From Lutibacter sp. B2 (GTDB lineage: Bacteria > Bacillota > Clostridia > Peptostreptococcales > Thermotaleaceae), in assembly GCA_015686845.1 (NCBI GenBank), contig JADPRS010000030.1, positions 1 through 43,142 on the forward strand: DNA of 43,142 nt, in the 5' to 3' direction. Each line of letters begins with the position of its first letter. Within the stretch, counting starts at the first letter, position 1. Below, in pieces: positions 1-7,666 of this stretch. The notes under the pieces are model-generated. The model worked only from the letters and a program-made list of their open reading frames with translations. It searched no databases and had not been told where the DNA came from. The translations under genes were made by a program, and so were the position numbers.

Positions 1-10
1 TTTTTGACAT
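1..10 (-). CDS. start of the next flagellar-operon gene (cut by window edge)
   Basis: On the minus strand an ATG at 10-8 is followed by codons for Met-Ser-Lys and then the window ends. A GGGGGA ribosome binding site sits four bases upstream, just after the fliJ stop codon. The position fits the small MotE/FliK-type gene that usually follows fliJ in Clostridia, but three codons cannot identify it; only the start is supported. Confidence 0.4.
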
Positions 11-19
11 TAGTTCCCC

Positions 20-463
20 CTATTTAGTTTGGAAATTCTTAAAAGTAACCAATCCATCTATAAAATCCATTTCCTCTTTTTTTTCTATTACTAAAAAATT
101 TTCTTTTTCCTTTTCTTTCAATTTTTCTAAAACTTTTTTTGCTTGAGACACTTTCATCAATTCATGTCGTCGCTTTGCAACTTCATGCTTACATTCTTCT
201 ATCCTTTTCCCTTGTAATTCTATGTTTGTTCTATAATACTCTAAAAAAGAATTACATTGCATTATTGTCCCTGCACTTGTACCTTCACTGACTATTTCAT
301 TAATGTAATTCTTATAATTTTCGCTCTGACTTTTTAAATGCTCTAATTCTTTTTCCTGAACAATAAGCCTTTGTTGAGCCTCATTTAGTTTTCCTTTTGC
401 AATATCCTCATATCTGCATTTTATGTCTATTATATTTTCATATTTAAAACAAAACTTATTCAC
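20..463 (-). CDS. fliJ: flagellar export chaperone-like protein FliJ
   Basis: FliJ is a small soluble coiled-coil protein that works with the FliI ATPase at the flagellar type III export gate. The product is about 147 residues, almost all charged helix with a long heptad-like stretch (roughly residues 20-130) rich in Glu, Lys and Gln, and its N-terminus (NKFCFKYENIIDIK) resembles FliJ starts. It lies two bases beyond a GTG/fliI boundary and is the eighth gene of the flgB-fliJ run. I chose the GTG at 463 because AGGGGTG lies six bases before it; a GTG at 472 overlaps that ribosome binding site and would add three residues. FliJ diverges fast, so the call leans on position as well as sequence. 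Confidence 0.85.
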   Translation of the reverse strand: MNKFCFKYENIIDIKCRYEDIAKGKLNEAQQRLIVQEKELEHLKSQSENYKNYINEIVSEGTSAGTIMQCNSFLEYYRTNIELQGKRIEECKHEVAKRRHELMKVSQAKKVLEKLKEKEKENFLVIEKKEEMDFIDGLVTFKNFQTK

Positions 464-474
464 TATATACACCC

Positions 475-1785
475 CTAACCAATTAAGTTATTTAAGTTTA
501 CAAGAGCATCATCAAAATCAATTTTTTCATCTACTCCTTGTTTTAAATAATCGTTTAATTTATCAATCATTTCAATAGCAAAATCTATTTTTTCATTACT
601 TCCTGCAACATATGCTCCTATATTAATCAAATCTTCTGCTTCTTTATATACAGCCAAAATATCTTTAAATCTACCAGCAGCACTTTTATGTTCTTTACTT
701 GCAATATTTGGCATAACCCTACTTACGCTAGCAAGAATATCTAATGCTGGATAATGATTTTTATTTGCAAGTTTTCTAGATAATACAATATGTCCATCTA
801 GTATTCCTCTAACTGCATCTGTAATTGGTTCATTCAAGTCATCTCCATCTACTAAAACTGTATATAATCCAGTTATAGAACCTCTATCAGAATTTCCAGA
901 TCTTTCGAGAAGCTTGGGTAATGCTGCAAAAACAGAAGGCGTATACCCTTTTGTCACAGGCGGTTCTCCTACTGCTAATCCCACTTCTCTTTGAGCCATA
1001 GAAAATCTTGTTAATGAATCCATGAGTAGCATTACATTTTTACCTTGATCTCTAAAGTACTCTGCGATAGCAGTTGCTAATAAAGCGCCCTTCATTCTTA
1101 CTAGTGCGGGCTTATCTGATGTAGCAACTACTAACACAGATCTTTTTAACCCTTCTTCCTTTAAGTCATTTTCAATAAATTCCCTAACCTCTCTTCCACG
1201 CTCTCCAATTAAAGCTATTACATTAATGTCTGCTTTCGTATTACGAGCAATCATCCCCATGAGTGTACTTTTACCCACTCCACTTCCAGCAAAAATACCA
1301 ATTCTTTGTCCTACTCCGCAAGTTAATAATCCATCTATAGCTTTTACCCCTAAGGATAATACATCTTCTATCTTTTTTCTTTTCAAAGGGTCTGGAGGAC
1401 TGTTATTAACTGGATACTTGTGTGTGTTATAAAATCCCCCTAAATCGTCCATAGGATTTCCTAATCCATCTAAAATTCGACCTAATAATTCTTCTCCCAC
1501 ATTTACATTAAGGGTTTCTCCACTAGCCACTACTTTACTCCCAGGTCCTATACCATCCATTTCTCCTAATGGCATCAGTAAAACTTTAGTATCCTTAAAT
1601 CCAACTGCTTCAGCTTTTATAGGCTCATTTCCTTTTAGAGGATATATATAACACAATTCTCCTAATTTAACAGCTGGACCTAGTGATTCTATTGTCAGTC
1701 CAACGATTCGAGATACTTTCCCACTATATTTAATCAAGTTTGCAGTATCTAACACATATTTATATTTATTGAGATTAAGCATCAT
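475..1785 (-). CDS. fliI: flagellum-specific ATPase FliI
   Basis: FliI is the hexameric F1-like ATPase that powers or assists unfolding and export of flagellar subunits at the membrane base. The protein has a beta-barrel N-domain, a Walker A (GSGVGKST, about residue 168), a Walker B (MLLMDSLTRF, about 250) and the family segment with GEPPVTKGY; its length of about 436 residues is normal. I prefer the ATG at 1785 because AGGA lies eight bases upstream; a GTG at 1800 would add five residues. The start overlaps the end of fliH by 11 bases, indicating translational coupling. Family and context leave little doubt; the closely related V/F-type ATPases and SctN are excluded by the flagellar operon. 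Confidence 0.97.
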   Translation of the reverse strand: MMLNLNKYKYVLDTANLIKYSGKVSRIVGLTIESLGPAVKLGELCYIYPLKGNEPIKAEAVGFKDTKVLLMPLGEMDGIGPGSKVVASGETLNVNVGEELLGRILDGLGNPMDDLGGFYNTHKYPVNNSPPDPLKRKKIEDVLSLGVKAIDGLLTCGVGQRIGIFAGSGVGKSTLMGMIARNTKADINVIALIGERGREVREFIENDLKEEGLKRSVLVVATSDKPALVRMKGALLATAIAEYFRDQGKNVMLLMDSLTRFSMAQREVGLAVGEPPVTKGYTPSVFAALPKLLERSGNSDRGSITGLYTVLVDGDDLNEPITDAVRGILDGHIVLSRKLANKNHYPALDILASVSRVMPNIASKEHKSAAGRFKDILAVYKEAEDLINIGAYVAGSNEKIDFAIEMIDKLNDYLKQGVDEKIDFDDALVNLNNLIG

Positions 1786-2566
1786 TTTGAGAATCCTCAC
1801 TCTCTAACAATTCAAGAAATAATGATTTAATTTGATTAAATTGTGTATCTATACTTGCATCTATTCTTCCTGAAATAGTATCAAGAATGCAACTTCCTCG
1901 TTTTAATGAAGCATCCTGCTTTATGATTATATCTTCTATATTTTCAGCTAGACAAAGAATTTTATTTCTTTGCAAAGCTACATACTCATAATCTCCTGTA
2001 CTTACTCTGAGTACTAAAGACTCAGTATAAGCACATTTTTCTAAAGCAACTTTTATTAAGTTAATAATCGTTTCATGAGAATCTTCTATTTTATCATTTA
2101 ATATTTTTTCTACTGTTCTAATAACAAGCTCTATACTTTCTTTTTCCAAATCTCGTATTATTTTTTCTTTTAATTTCATCGTTTCGTTTTTAAACTGCAA
2201 GGCCTCATCTATAATTTTATTCACTTCTTTATTTGCTTTAGTAAAGCTTTCATTTTTTCCTTCGTCATAACCTTTTCCATAACCTTCATCTTTTGCATTT
2301 TTATATATCTTTTTCGCATCTTCATAAGCATCAGCAATAATACTTTGTGCTTGAAGGTTTGCTTGATTTATCTTTTCTTCTACGACTTGTCCTACTTCTA
2401 GCATCTTTTTTTGATAAGTTTCATTATACCTTTCATTTTGGTCAATATTATTACATATTTCTATGTTCTCTGTATTCTCAAGATTTTTGTCGTTTTTTTT
2501 AAAGGTACTTATAATTTCTTTTTTTTCTCCTATTGTAACGAAAGAAGATTTCAAAATTCTATGCAA
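1775..2566 (-). CDS. fliH: flagellar assembly protein FliH
   Basis: FliH binds FliI and the C-ring and regulates the export ATPase. The 263-residue product has a variable acidic/Asn-rich N-terminus, a central helical region (about 60-150) with Ala-, Lys- and Glu-rich repeats and the Gly-spaced stretch DEGYGKGYDEGK, and a C-terminal domain similar to the ATP synthase delta subunit. The start codon is TTG at 2566, placed nine bases after GGAGGAG and overlapping the fliG stop by eight bases. N-terminal HRILKSSFV matches the start typical of clostridial FliH. It sits between fliG and fliI as in nearly all Firmicutes. Confidence 0.92.
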   Translation of the reverse strand: MHRILKSSFVTIGEKKEIISTFKKNDKNLENTENIEICNNIDQNERYNETYQKKMLEVGQVVEEKINQANLQAQSIIADAYEDAKKIYKNAKDEGYGKGYDEGKNESFTKANKEVNKIIDEALQFKNETMKLKEKIIRDLEKESIELVIRTVEKILNDKIEDSHETIINLIKVALEKCAYTESLVLRVSTGDYEYVALQRNKILCLAENIEDIIIKQDASLKRGSCILDTISGRIDASIDTQFNQIKSLFLELLESEDSQNDA

Positions 2567-3569
2567 TAATTTCGTCTCCTCCTCCTCTAGCTATAATAAG
2601 TTCTCCTGCTTCTTCAAGTTTTCTAATATTATTAACAATCTTTTGTTGTGCTTCTTCAACATCTCTTAATCTTACAGGACCCATAAACTGCATGTCCTCT
2701 TTGATCATTTCTGCCATTCGTTTTGACATATTCTTAAATATAATTTCTTGAACTTCTTCCGTTGCTCCTTTTAATGCAACAGCTAATTCACTTTGTTCAA
2801 TATCACGTATAAATCTTTGAATAGATGAACCATCCAATGTAGCCACATCTTCAAATACAAACATTCTCTTTTTAATTTCCTCAACTAATTCAACATCTTC
2901 TATTTCTAATTTTTCCATGATGAATTTTTCTGTTCCGCGATCAACTGAATTTAAAACATCAACAATTGTTTGTATTCCTCCCGTAGCAGTATAATCTTGC
3001 GTAACCATTGCCGATAATTTATTTTCCAAAACTGATTCTACTTCTTTTATAATTTCTGGTGTAGTTCTATCCATTATAGCAATACGTTTAGCTACTTCTG
3101 TTTGTTTATTTTGAGGCAAAGCAGATAAAATTTGTCCAGCTTGCTGCGCCCCTAAATACGAAAGAATAAGCGCAATTGTCTGGGGATGTTCATTTTGAAT
3201 AAAGTTCAATAACTGACTAGCCTCAGCTTTACGTGCAAAATCAAAAGGGCGCACCTGTAATGATGCTGTTAGTTTATGCACAATATCAAATGCTTTCTGT
3301 GAACCTAGTGCTTTTTCTAAAATTTCTTTCGCATAATTGATACCGCCTTCTGAAATATACTCTTGTGCCAAACAAACTTGATAAAATTCTTCTAAAATCC
3401 TATCTTTTTCATCTGGAGATATCTTTCTCATGTTGGCAATTTCTAAAGTCAATTCTTCTATTTCCTCTTCATTTAAATGTTGAAATATTTTTGCAGCCTT
3501 ATCTGGCCCAAGAGAAATCAGTAAGACTGCAGCTTTTTCTTTTCCAGTTAATCCTGTTTTAATACCCAT
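2559..3569 (-). CDS. fliG: flagellar motor switch protein FliG
   Basis: FliG forms the upper C-ring, attaches to FliF and carries the charged C-terminal face that meets the stator. The 336-residue protein begins TGLTGKEKAAVLLISLG, has the middle domain with the HPQTIALILSYL signature (about residues 128-140) and the C-terminal domain with the charged torque helix (FVFEDVATLDGSSIQRF...). Length and all three domains are normal. It follows fliF by 11 bases and overlaps fliH. Start is ATG with the usual short spacing. Confidence 0.98.
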   Translation of the reverse strand: MGIKTGLTGKEKAAVLLISLGPDKAAKIFQHLNEEEIEELTLEIANMRKISPDEKDRILEEFYQVCLAQEYISEGGINYAKEILEKALGSQKAFDIVHKLTASLQVRPFDFARKAEASQLLNFIQNEHPQTIALILSYLGAQQAGQILSALPQNKQTEVAKRIAIMDRTTPEIIKEVESVLENKLSAMVTQDYTATGGIQTIVDVLNSVDRGTEKFIMEKLEIEDVELVEEIKKRMFVFEDVATLDGSSIQRFIRDIEQSELAVALKGATEEVQEIIFKNMSKRMAEMIKEDMQFMGPVRLRDVEEAQQKIVNNIRKLEEAGELIIARGGGDEIIA

Positions 3570-3580
3570 TTGCTACACTC

Positions 3581-5134
3581 CTAATCTTCATTTAGCCATG
3601 TTTTTAATAATTTAGATACAGCCTCAGGATTTTTATCTACTAATTTATTTATTTGCTTTTGATATCCTGATTTTTTATCTAATTCCATCTCAATTTCATC
3701 AATACCATCATTCACAACGATAGGTTCTTCATTTAAAACTTCTTCTATATTACGTTTTCTTTGTCTAACGTAATATACACTAGATCCTATAGCTCCTATT
3801 AATAAAATTGCTAAAACAGCAATTGCCCAAGATGGTATTTTTGCAAAACCAGATGCATCCGTGTGATTCTTTTGTGCATTTGCAAATTCATCTGCTAAAC
3901 TTGTATCAAACTCCCTTGCCATTACTTTTACTACCTTTGTATCTAATCCTGCTGATGCAGAAACCAATTCTGTAACTTCTTTTCTTTGTTCATCCGTAAG
4001 TTCACCATTCAGTAATACTTTTTCATTAATAAGTACAGCTATAGTAACATCTTTAACTTGTCCTTGTGCTTTTACTATTTTCTTTTTGATCTCATTTAGT
4101 TCATAATTTACTACTTTATTTGCTTTATCATATTGGGAAGTATTAGATGCATTTTCTAAATATTGAGGAATTTCATCTTCATTAGAATCGGTCCCGGGAA
4201 TTCCTCCTTGACCATCTCCATTTATAACCTTTTCTTTTAATTCAGTCATACTTCTAACAAGTCCATTGGTTTCATCTTCTATGGGAGGTGAAAATTCCAC
4301 TACATTGGTTTCCTCACTGTCAAAATCAAGTTTTACATTAACCATTACCGCCACATTATCTGTTCCATATACTGTAGTCAAAAATCCTGTTAAACTCTCC
4401 GTTAGGTCTTTTTGAACTTGTTGCTGTAATGTGAACTGCGTATTTGCATCAAAAACTTCTCCTTCTTCCTTTTTGCTAAGAACTTCTCCCTTGTTATTAA
4501 CAATAGAAACATCCTCTGGTTCTAAATCTTTTACTGAATTAGATACTAACATCGCAATACCATTTACTTGCTTTTGCGTAAGTTTCTGTCCAACTTCTAA
4601 TTCTACAAATACAGATGCTTTAGATTTTTGGTCTTTCATCAAGAAATTACTATCATCTGCTATGCTCAAATCTACCCAAGACGATTTAATTCCATCAATA
4701 GCCTCAATCGTTTGTGCTATATTATTCATTTGAGCAATCTGATATCTTTTTGTTCTTTCCTCATTCGTCATAGTCAAACTGCTATTATTTAACATATCCT
4801 CGTATGAAAACCTGTCCCCTGGTACGCCTGTCATAGCTAGATTAGCTTTCGCTTTATTCTTATATTCTTGCGGCACCAGTATATTGGTACCCGTTTCATC
4901 ATCTTTCCAAGGTATACCCATTTCATCAAGTTTTTCTGTTATTGGTCCCACATCTTTTAATTCTAAGTTATTAAATAATGTTACATATTCTGGTTGAGAA
5001 GTAACATAGATTAATGTTGCTATAGTAAAAATAATAAATAATCCGCTAATTCCAATCTTTATCTTTTTTTTCTTATCTAGTCTCTGATAAAATTCATTCA
5101 ATTGTTCTTTTGTTTGTTCTAGCATATTGCCCAT
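3581..5134 (-). CDS. fliF: flagellar MS-ring protein FliF
   Basis: FliF makes the membrane MS ring on which the flagellar basal body and export gate are built. The 517-residue product has a short cytoplasmic N-terminus, a membrane segment at about 25-47, the periplasm-side YscJ/FliF ring-building domains (about 48-220), an acidic linker, and a second membrane segment at about 440-460 followed by a cytoplasmic tail ending in the FliG-binding helix (EAVSKLLKTWLNED). Start is ATG at 5134, after an AGGTGTG ribosome binding site. It lies 36 bases after fliE. Confidence 0.97.
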   Translation of the reverse strand: MGNMLEQTKEQLNEFYQRLDKKKKIKIGISGLFIIFTIATLIYVTSQPEYVTLFNNLELKDVGPITEKLDEMGIPWKDDETGTNILVPQEYKNKAKANLAMTGVPGDRFSYEDMLNNSSLTMTNEERTKRYQIAQMNNIAQTIEAIDGIKSSWVDLSIADDSNFLMKDQKSKASVFVELEVGQKLTQKQVNGIAMLVSNSVKDLEPEDVSIVNNKGEVLSKKEEGEVFDANTQFTLQQQVQKDLTESLTGFLTTVYGTDNVAVMVNVKLDFDSEETNVVEFSPPIEDETNGLVRSMTELKEKVINGDGQGGIPGTDSNEDEIPQYLENASNTSQYDKANKVVNYELNEIKKKIVKAQGQVKDVTIAVLINEKVLLNGELTDEQRKEVTELVSASAGLDTKVVKVMAREFDTSLADEFANAQKNHTDASGFAKIPSWAIAVLAILLIGAIGSSVYYVRQRKRNIEEVLNEEPIVVNDGIDEIEMELDKKSGYQKQINKLVDKNPEAVSKLLKTWLNED

Positions 5135-5170
5135 TCACACACCTCGTCCCATTATAGATCTACTTAAATA

Positions 5171-5458
5171 TTATACTTGCAATCTCATAATTTGATTGTA
5201 GGCATCTAGAACTTTACTTTTTACTTCTAGCATAAATTGCAAAGCAATTTCAGACTTTCCACTAGCAATCATTGTCTCATGCATATTATCTATCTGGCCT
5301 ATCGCAGCTAAATTATCCATTTTTTCAGATTCTACTTCATATTGATTCACTTTTCCTACAGATTCTTTTAAAAAATCTGAAAAACTCTCGTTTGTCTTTT
5401 TCAGATTTGTATTAAATATATTTTTAGATGAACTTTCTACATTTCCAATCTTAATCAT
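5171..5458 (-). CDS. fliE: flagellar hook-basal body protein FliE
   Basis: FliE is the small adaptor that joins the MS ring to the rod. The 95-residue product ends in the conserved FliE helix (ASGKSEIALQFMLEVKSKVLDAYNQI read across residues 66-92), including the ALQFMLEVRNK-like block. GGGGGATT precedes the ATG. It lies between flgC and fliF, the normal order. Confidence 0.95.
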   Translation of the reverse strand: MIKIGNVESSSKNIFNTNLKKTNESFSDFLKESVGKVNQYEVESEKMDNLAAIGQIDNMHETMIASGKSEIALQFMLEVKSKVLDAYNQIMRLQV

Positions 5459-5484
5459 CTGCTAATCCCCCTATTTCAAGTGCC

Positions 5485-5928
5485 TTATTTACCTATTTCT
5501 AATGCTTTCATCGCCATACTTTTTGCTGCATTCATAGCAGTTACATTTGCTTCATAAGCCCTTGTAGCTGAAATCATATTAATCATTTCTGTTACAATAT
5601 CTACATTAGGCATTTTAACATATCCATCTTTATCTGCATCTGGATGTCCTGGATCATAGATTCTTTTAAAAGGACTTTTATCTTCTACTACATCTATAAC
5701 CTCTACTCCATTTCCAAAATTCACCTTCCCTTTAGCTGCATCTAAGGACTCGCTAAATTTAAAATTCCCTGTTTTTTCTTTAAAAACAGGCATCTGCCTT
5801 CTATAAGGCATACCATTAGCAGTTCTTGTTGTATTGGCATTTGCTATATTTTTTGAAATAACATCCATTCTAAGCCTTTGAGCAGTAAGCCCAGAAGCAC
5901 TCACGTTAACAGAATTAAATAAACTCAT
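5485..5928 (-). CDS. flgC: flagellar proximal rod protein FlgC
   Basis: FlgC is one of the rod proteins that cross the cell wall. The 147-residue product has the rod/hook N-terminal motif (SASGLTAQRLRMDVISKNIANANTT, residues 10-34), a middle segment ending in NVDIVTEMINMI, and the C-terminal heptad helix typical of axial proteins. Five bases separate it from flgB, so the two are almost certainly co-translated. Length is normal. Confidence 0.97.
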   Translation of the reverse strand: MSLFNSVNVSASGLTAQRLRMDVISKNIANANTTRTANGMPYRRQMPVFKEKTGNFKFSESLDAAKGKVNFGNGVEVIDVVEDKSPFKRIYDPGHPDADKDGYVKMPNVDIVTEMINMISATRAYEANVTAMNAAKSMAMKALEIGK

Positions 5929-5933
5929 ATATT

Positions 5934-6341
5934 TTACCTCCCATCTTTAACAAGCATCTTTAACTTTCTGATTTTTCCCGAAACTCTTTGTGCTAACAGA
6001 TTATACTGCAGTGTATTCTTTGCTAACCTTGCCATTTCCGCATCAATATTTATGTTATTTCCGTCTTTTCTATATTTGCTTTTTAAATCCTTTGCCATCA
6101 CTGGATTTATATTTTCTATACTCTTAGGTTGTATTGCTAAATGTTTTTCATGTGTCATTTTCCCTTCAATTGATGTACTTGATAAATTTTCTTCTAGAAC
6201 AGTTTCAAATTTCACCATATCTCTCTTATAATTGGGCGTATCTACATTTGCAATATTATTAACAATAGCTTCATTACGCATCCAGCAAGCATTCATAGAT
6301 TTTTCTAATATATTAATTCCCATAAGGGATTTTTCTAGCAT
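5934..6341 (-). CDS. flgB: flagellar proximal rod protein FlgB
   Basis: FlgB is the first gene of the flagellar run and encodes a rod protein. The 135-residue product carries NEAIVNNIANVDTPNYKR (about residues 23-40), the axial-protein N-terminal motif, and ends in a helical segment. AAAGGAGG lies six to eight bases before the ATG at 6341; an internal ATG seven codons in has no comparable site. It opens the operon downstream of codY and its terminator, with a promoter-like region in the 290-base gap. Confidence 0.95.
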   Translation of the reverse strand: MLEKSLMGINILEKSMNACWMRNEAIVNNIANVDTPNYKRDMVKFETVLEENLSSTSIEGKMTHEKHLAIQPKSIENINPVMAKDLKSKYRKDGNNINIDAEMARLAKNTLQYNLLAQRVSGKIRKLKMLVKDGR

Positions 6342-6529
6342 ATATACCCTCCTTTCTTTAATGAGCCATACTCAGTTCAGCAAGAATTTTGACCTTTTCA
6401 TATCTTAATTTATATATTTCCACATTTTCCCCTTATATATATTTCTACATTTTATTGCATTTTCCTGCTTTAAAATTAAAATTTCAACATATTTACTTTC
6501 TATGTGTCTATTTTTTTCTTTCTGATTCT

Positions 6530-6558
6530 ATTATAATACCTTTTTTGCAATATAGTAA
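6530..6558 (-). promoter_or_regulatory. candidate SigA promoter of the flgB-fliJ operon
   Basis: A perfect minus-strand TATAAT (6535-6530) is preceded, with a 17-base spacer, by TTACTA (6558-6553), a modest match to the -35 box. This is the only good -10 box between the codY terminator and flgB and would give a leader of roughly 180 bases. The weak -35 fits an activator-dependent or regulated promoter. No experimental start site is known from the sequence. Confidence 0.45.
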
Positions 6559-6589
6559 TTGTTTTCTTACAATTAGTAAATATTTACTA
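6557..6589. promoter_or_regulatory. two adjacent inverted repeats just upstream of the flgB promoter
   Basis: AATTGT (6557-6562) and ACAATT (6569-6574) form an inverted repeat with a six-base loop, directly followed by the 16-base perfect palindrome TAGTAAATATTTACTA (6574-6589). Both overlap or abut the candidate -35 box, the usual place for an operator or activator site. They do not match the CodY box (AATTTTCWGAAAATT) well, and the binding protein is unknown. Confidence 0.35.
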
Positions 6590-6632
6590 TTAAAAGTGAG
6601 AGGGGTTTATAGTTGGTTATAAAAAATTAAAG

Positions 6633-6676
6633 GATAAAAAATAAAAAGCAACCATGGTTGCTTTTTATTTTTTATC
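6633..6676 (-). terminator. terminator at the end of codY
   Basis: A perfect 44-base palindrome centred between 6654 and 6655 contains the codY stop codon in its 5' arm. The core AAGCAACCATGGTTGCTT is flanked by A and T runs, so the minus-strand transcript ends in a hairpin plus U tract. Because it is fully symmetric it would also work on the plus strand. Confidence 0.85.
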
Positions 6677-7451
6677 TCTTTAATTTTTCTAATTCATCAA
6701 TTAGTTTTTCATTCAATATTCTAATATGCGTACCTTTCATTCCTAATGATCTTGATTCAATAACGCCAGCACTCTCAAATTTTCTCAAAGCATTTACGAT
6801 TACAGATCTAGTAATTCCTACTCTATCTGCAATTTTACTAGCTACTAATAAGCCTTCCATACCATCTAATTCATCAAAAATGTGTTCTACTGCTTCTAAC
6901 TCAGAATAAGAAAGAGTTCCTATAGCCATTTGAACTACAGCTTTTTTTCTTGCTTCTTCTTCAATTTTTTCACTTTTAGCTCTAAGAATTTCCATCCCCA
7001 CTACGGTTGCACTATATTCAGCTAATACTAAATCCTCATCCGTAAATTTATTATCAAGTCTTGCTAAGATTAAAGTTCCTAGTCTTTGCCCACTTCCATT
7101 AAGAGGAACAATCGTTACTAATTTCCCCACACTTTCTGTATCATATTTGAAAATTCCAAGTAATTCATCACCTGTAATATTATACTTTGTTTCAGTGATT
7201 TTGAGTAATTGCTCATTATATTCTTTTGGAAATTTTTGTACGCCTGTATCTGAATCCAAAACAATTGGGTTTTCAGATGGATCTGCCAAATGCACGCCTA
7301 AAACCTTACCTCTTTTATTAGCCACAAATACATTTGAATCTAATACCTCGCTTAAAGTTTTACTTAACTCTGTAAAAGACACGGGTACGTTTCCTGATTG
7401 TTGTAATATTTTGTTCAGTTTTCTTGTTTTTTCTAATAATGTAGTAGTCAT
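6672..7451 (-). CDS. codY: GTP- and branched-chain amino acid-sensing pleiotropic repressor CodY
   Basis: CodY represses nutrient-acquisition, and often motility and sporulation, genes when GTP and branched-chain amino acids are plentiful. The 259-residue product has the N-terminal GAF domain (about 1-155), the linker helix ([20 protein letters not shown]) and the C-terminal winged helix-turn-helix (about 200-245, [20 protein letters not shown]). Start is ATG after AGGAGGATATAA. It sits between topA and the flagellar operon, as in many Firmicutes, but trmFO, xerC and hslVU that separate topA and codY in Bacillus are absent. A promoter in the 215-base gap to topA is likely; TATACT near 7490 is only a weak candidate. 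Confidence 0.98.
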   Translation of the reverse strand: MTTTLLEKTRKLNKILQQSGNVPVSFTELSKTLSEVLDSNVFVANKRGKVLGVHLADPSENPIVLDSDTGVQKFPKEYNEQLLKITETKYNITGDELLGIFKYDTESVGKLVTIVPLNGSGQRLGTLILARLDNKFTDEDLVLAEYSATVVGMEILRAKSEKIEEEARKKAVVQMAIGTLSYSELEAVEHIFDELDGMEGLLVASKIADRVGITRSVIVNALRKFESAGVIESRSLGMKGTHIRILNEKLIDELEKLKR

Positions 7452-7666
7452 TTATATCCTCCTCGTATTTTTATCTTATAGTATAATTTTTCATCATACT
7501 TTGCGTTTTTAATATCTGTAATTTTGAAAGATAAATTCATAAGTTGTATTTTCAAGTTCACATAATTCCATCTTCAACAATACATTAAAAGCCATGGGTA
7601 TGATATCATATTTCCCCTTTGAATTCAACATAAAATTAAAAATATTTGTTAAATAATACTTTATAA

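Noticed and set aside
1226-1432. Plus-strand open frames inside flagellar, min, mre and rnf genes
   Set aside because: They mirror the strong minus-strand genes, have no ribosome binding sites and no recognisable domains; they are antisense shadows.
6557-6574. AATTGT...ACAATT upstream of flgB as a CodY box
   Set aside because: The half-sites and spacing do not match AATTTTCWGAAAATT; I list it only as an inverted repeat of unknown function.
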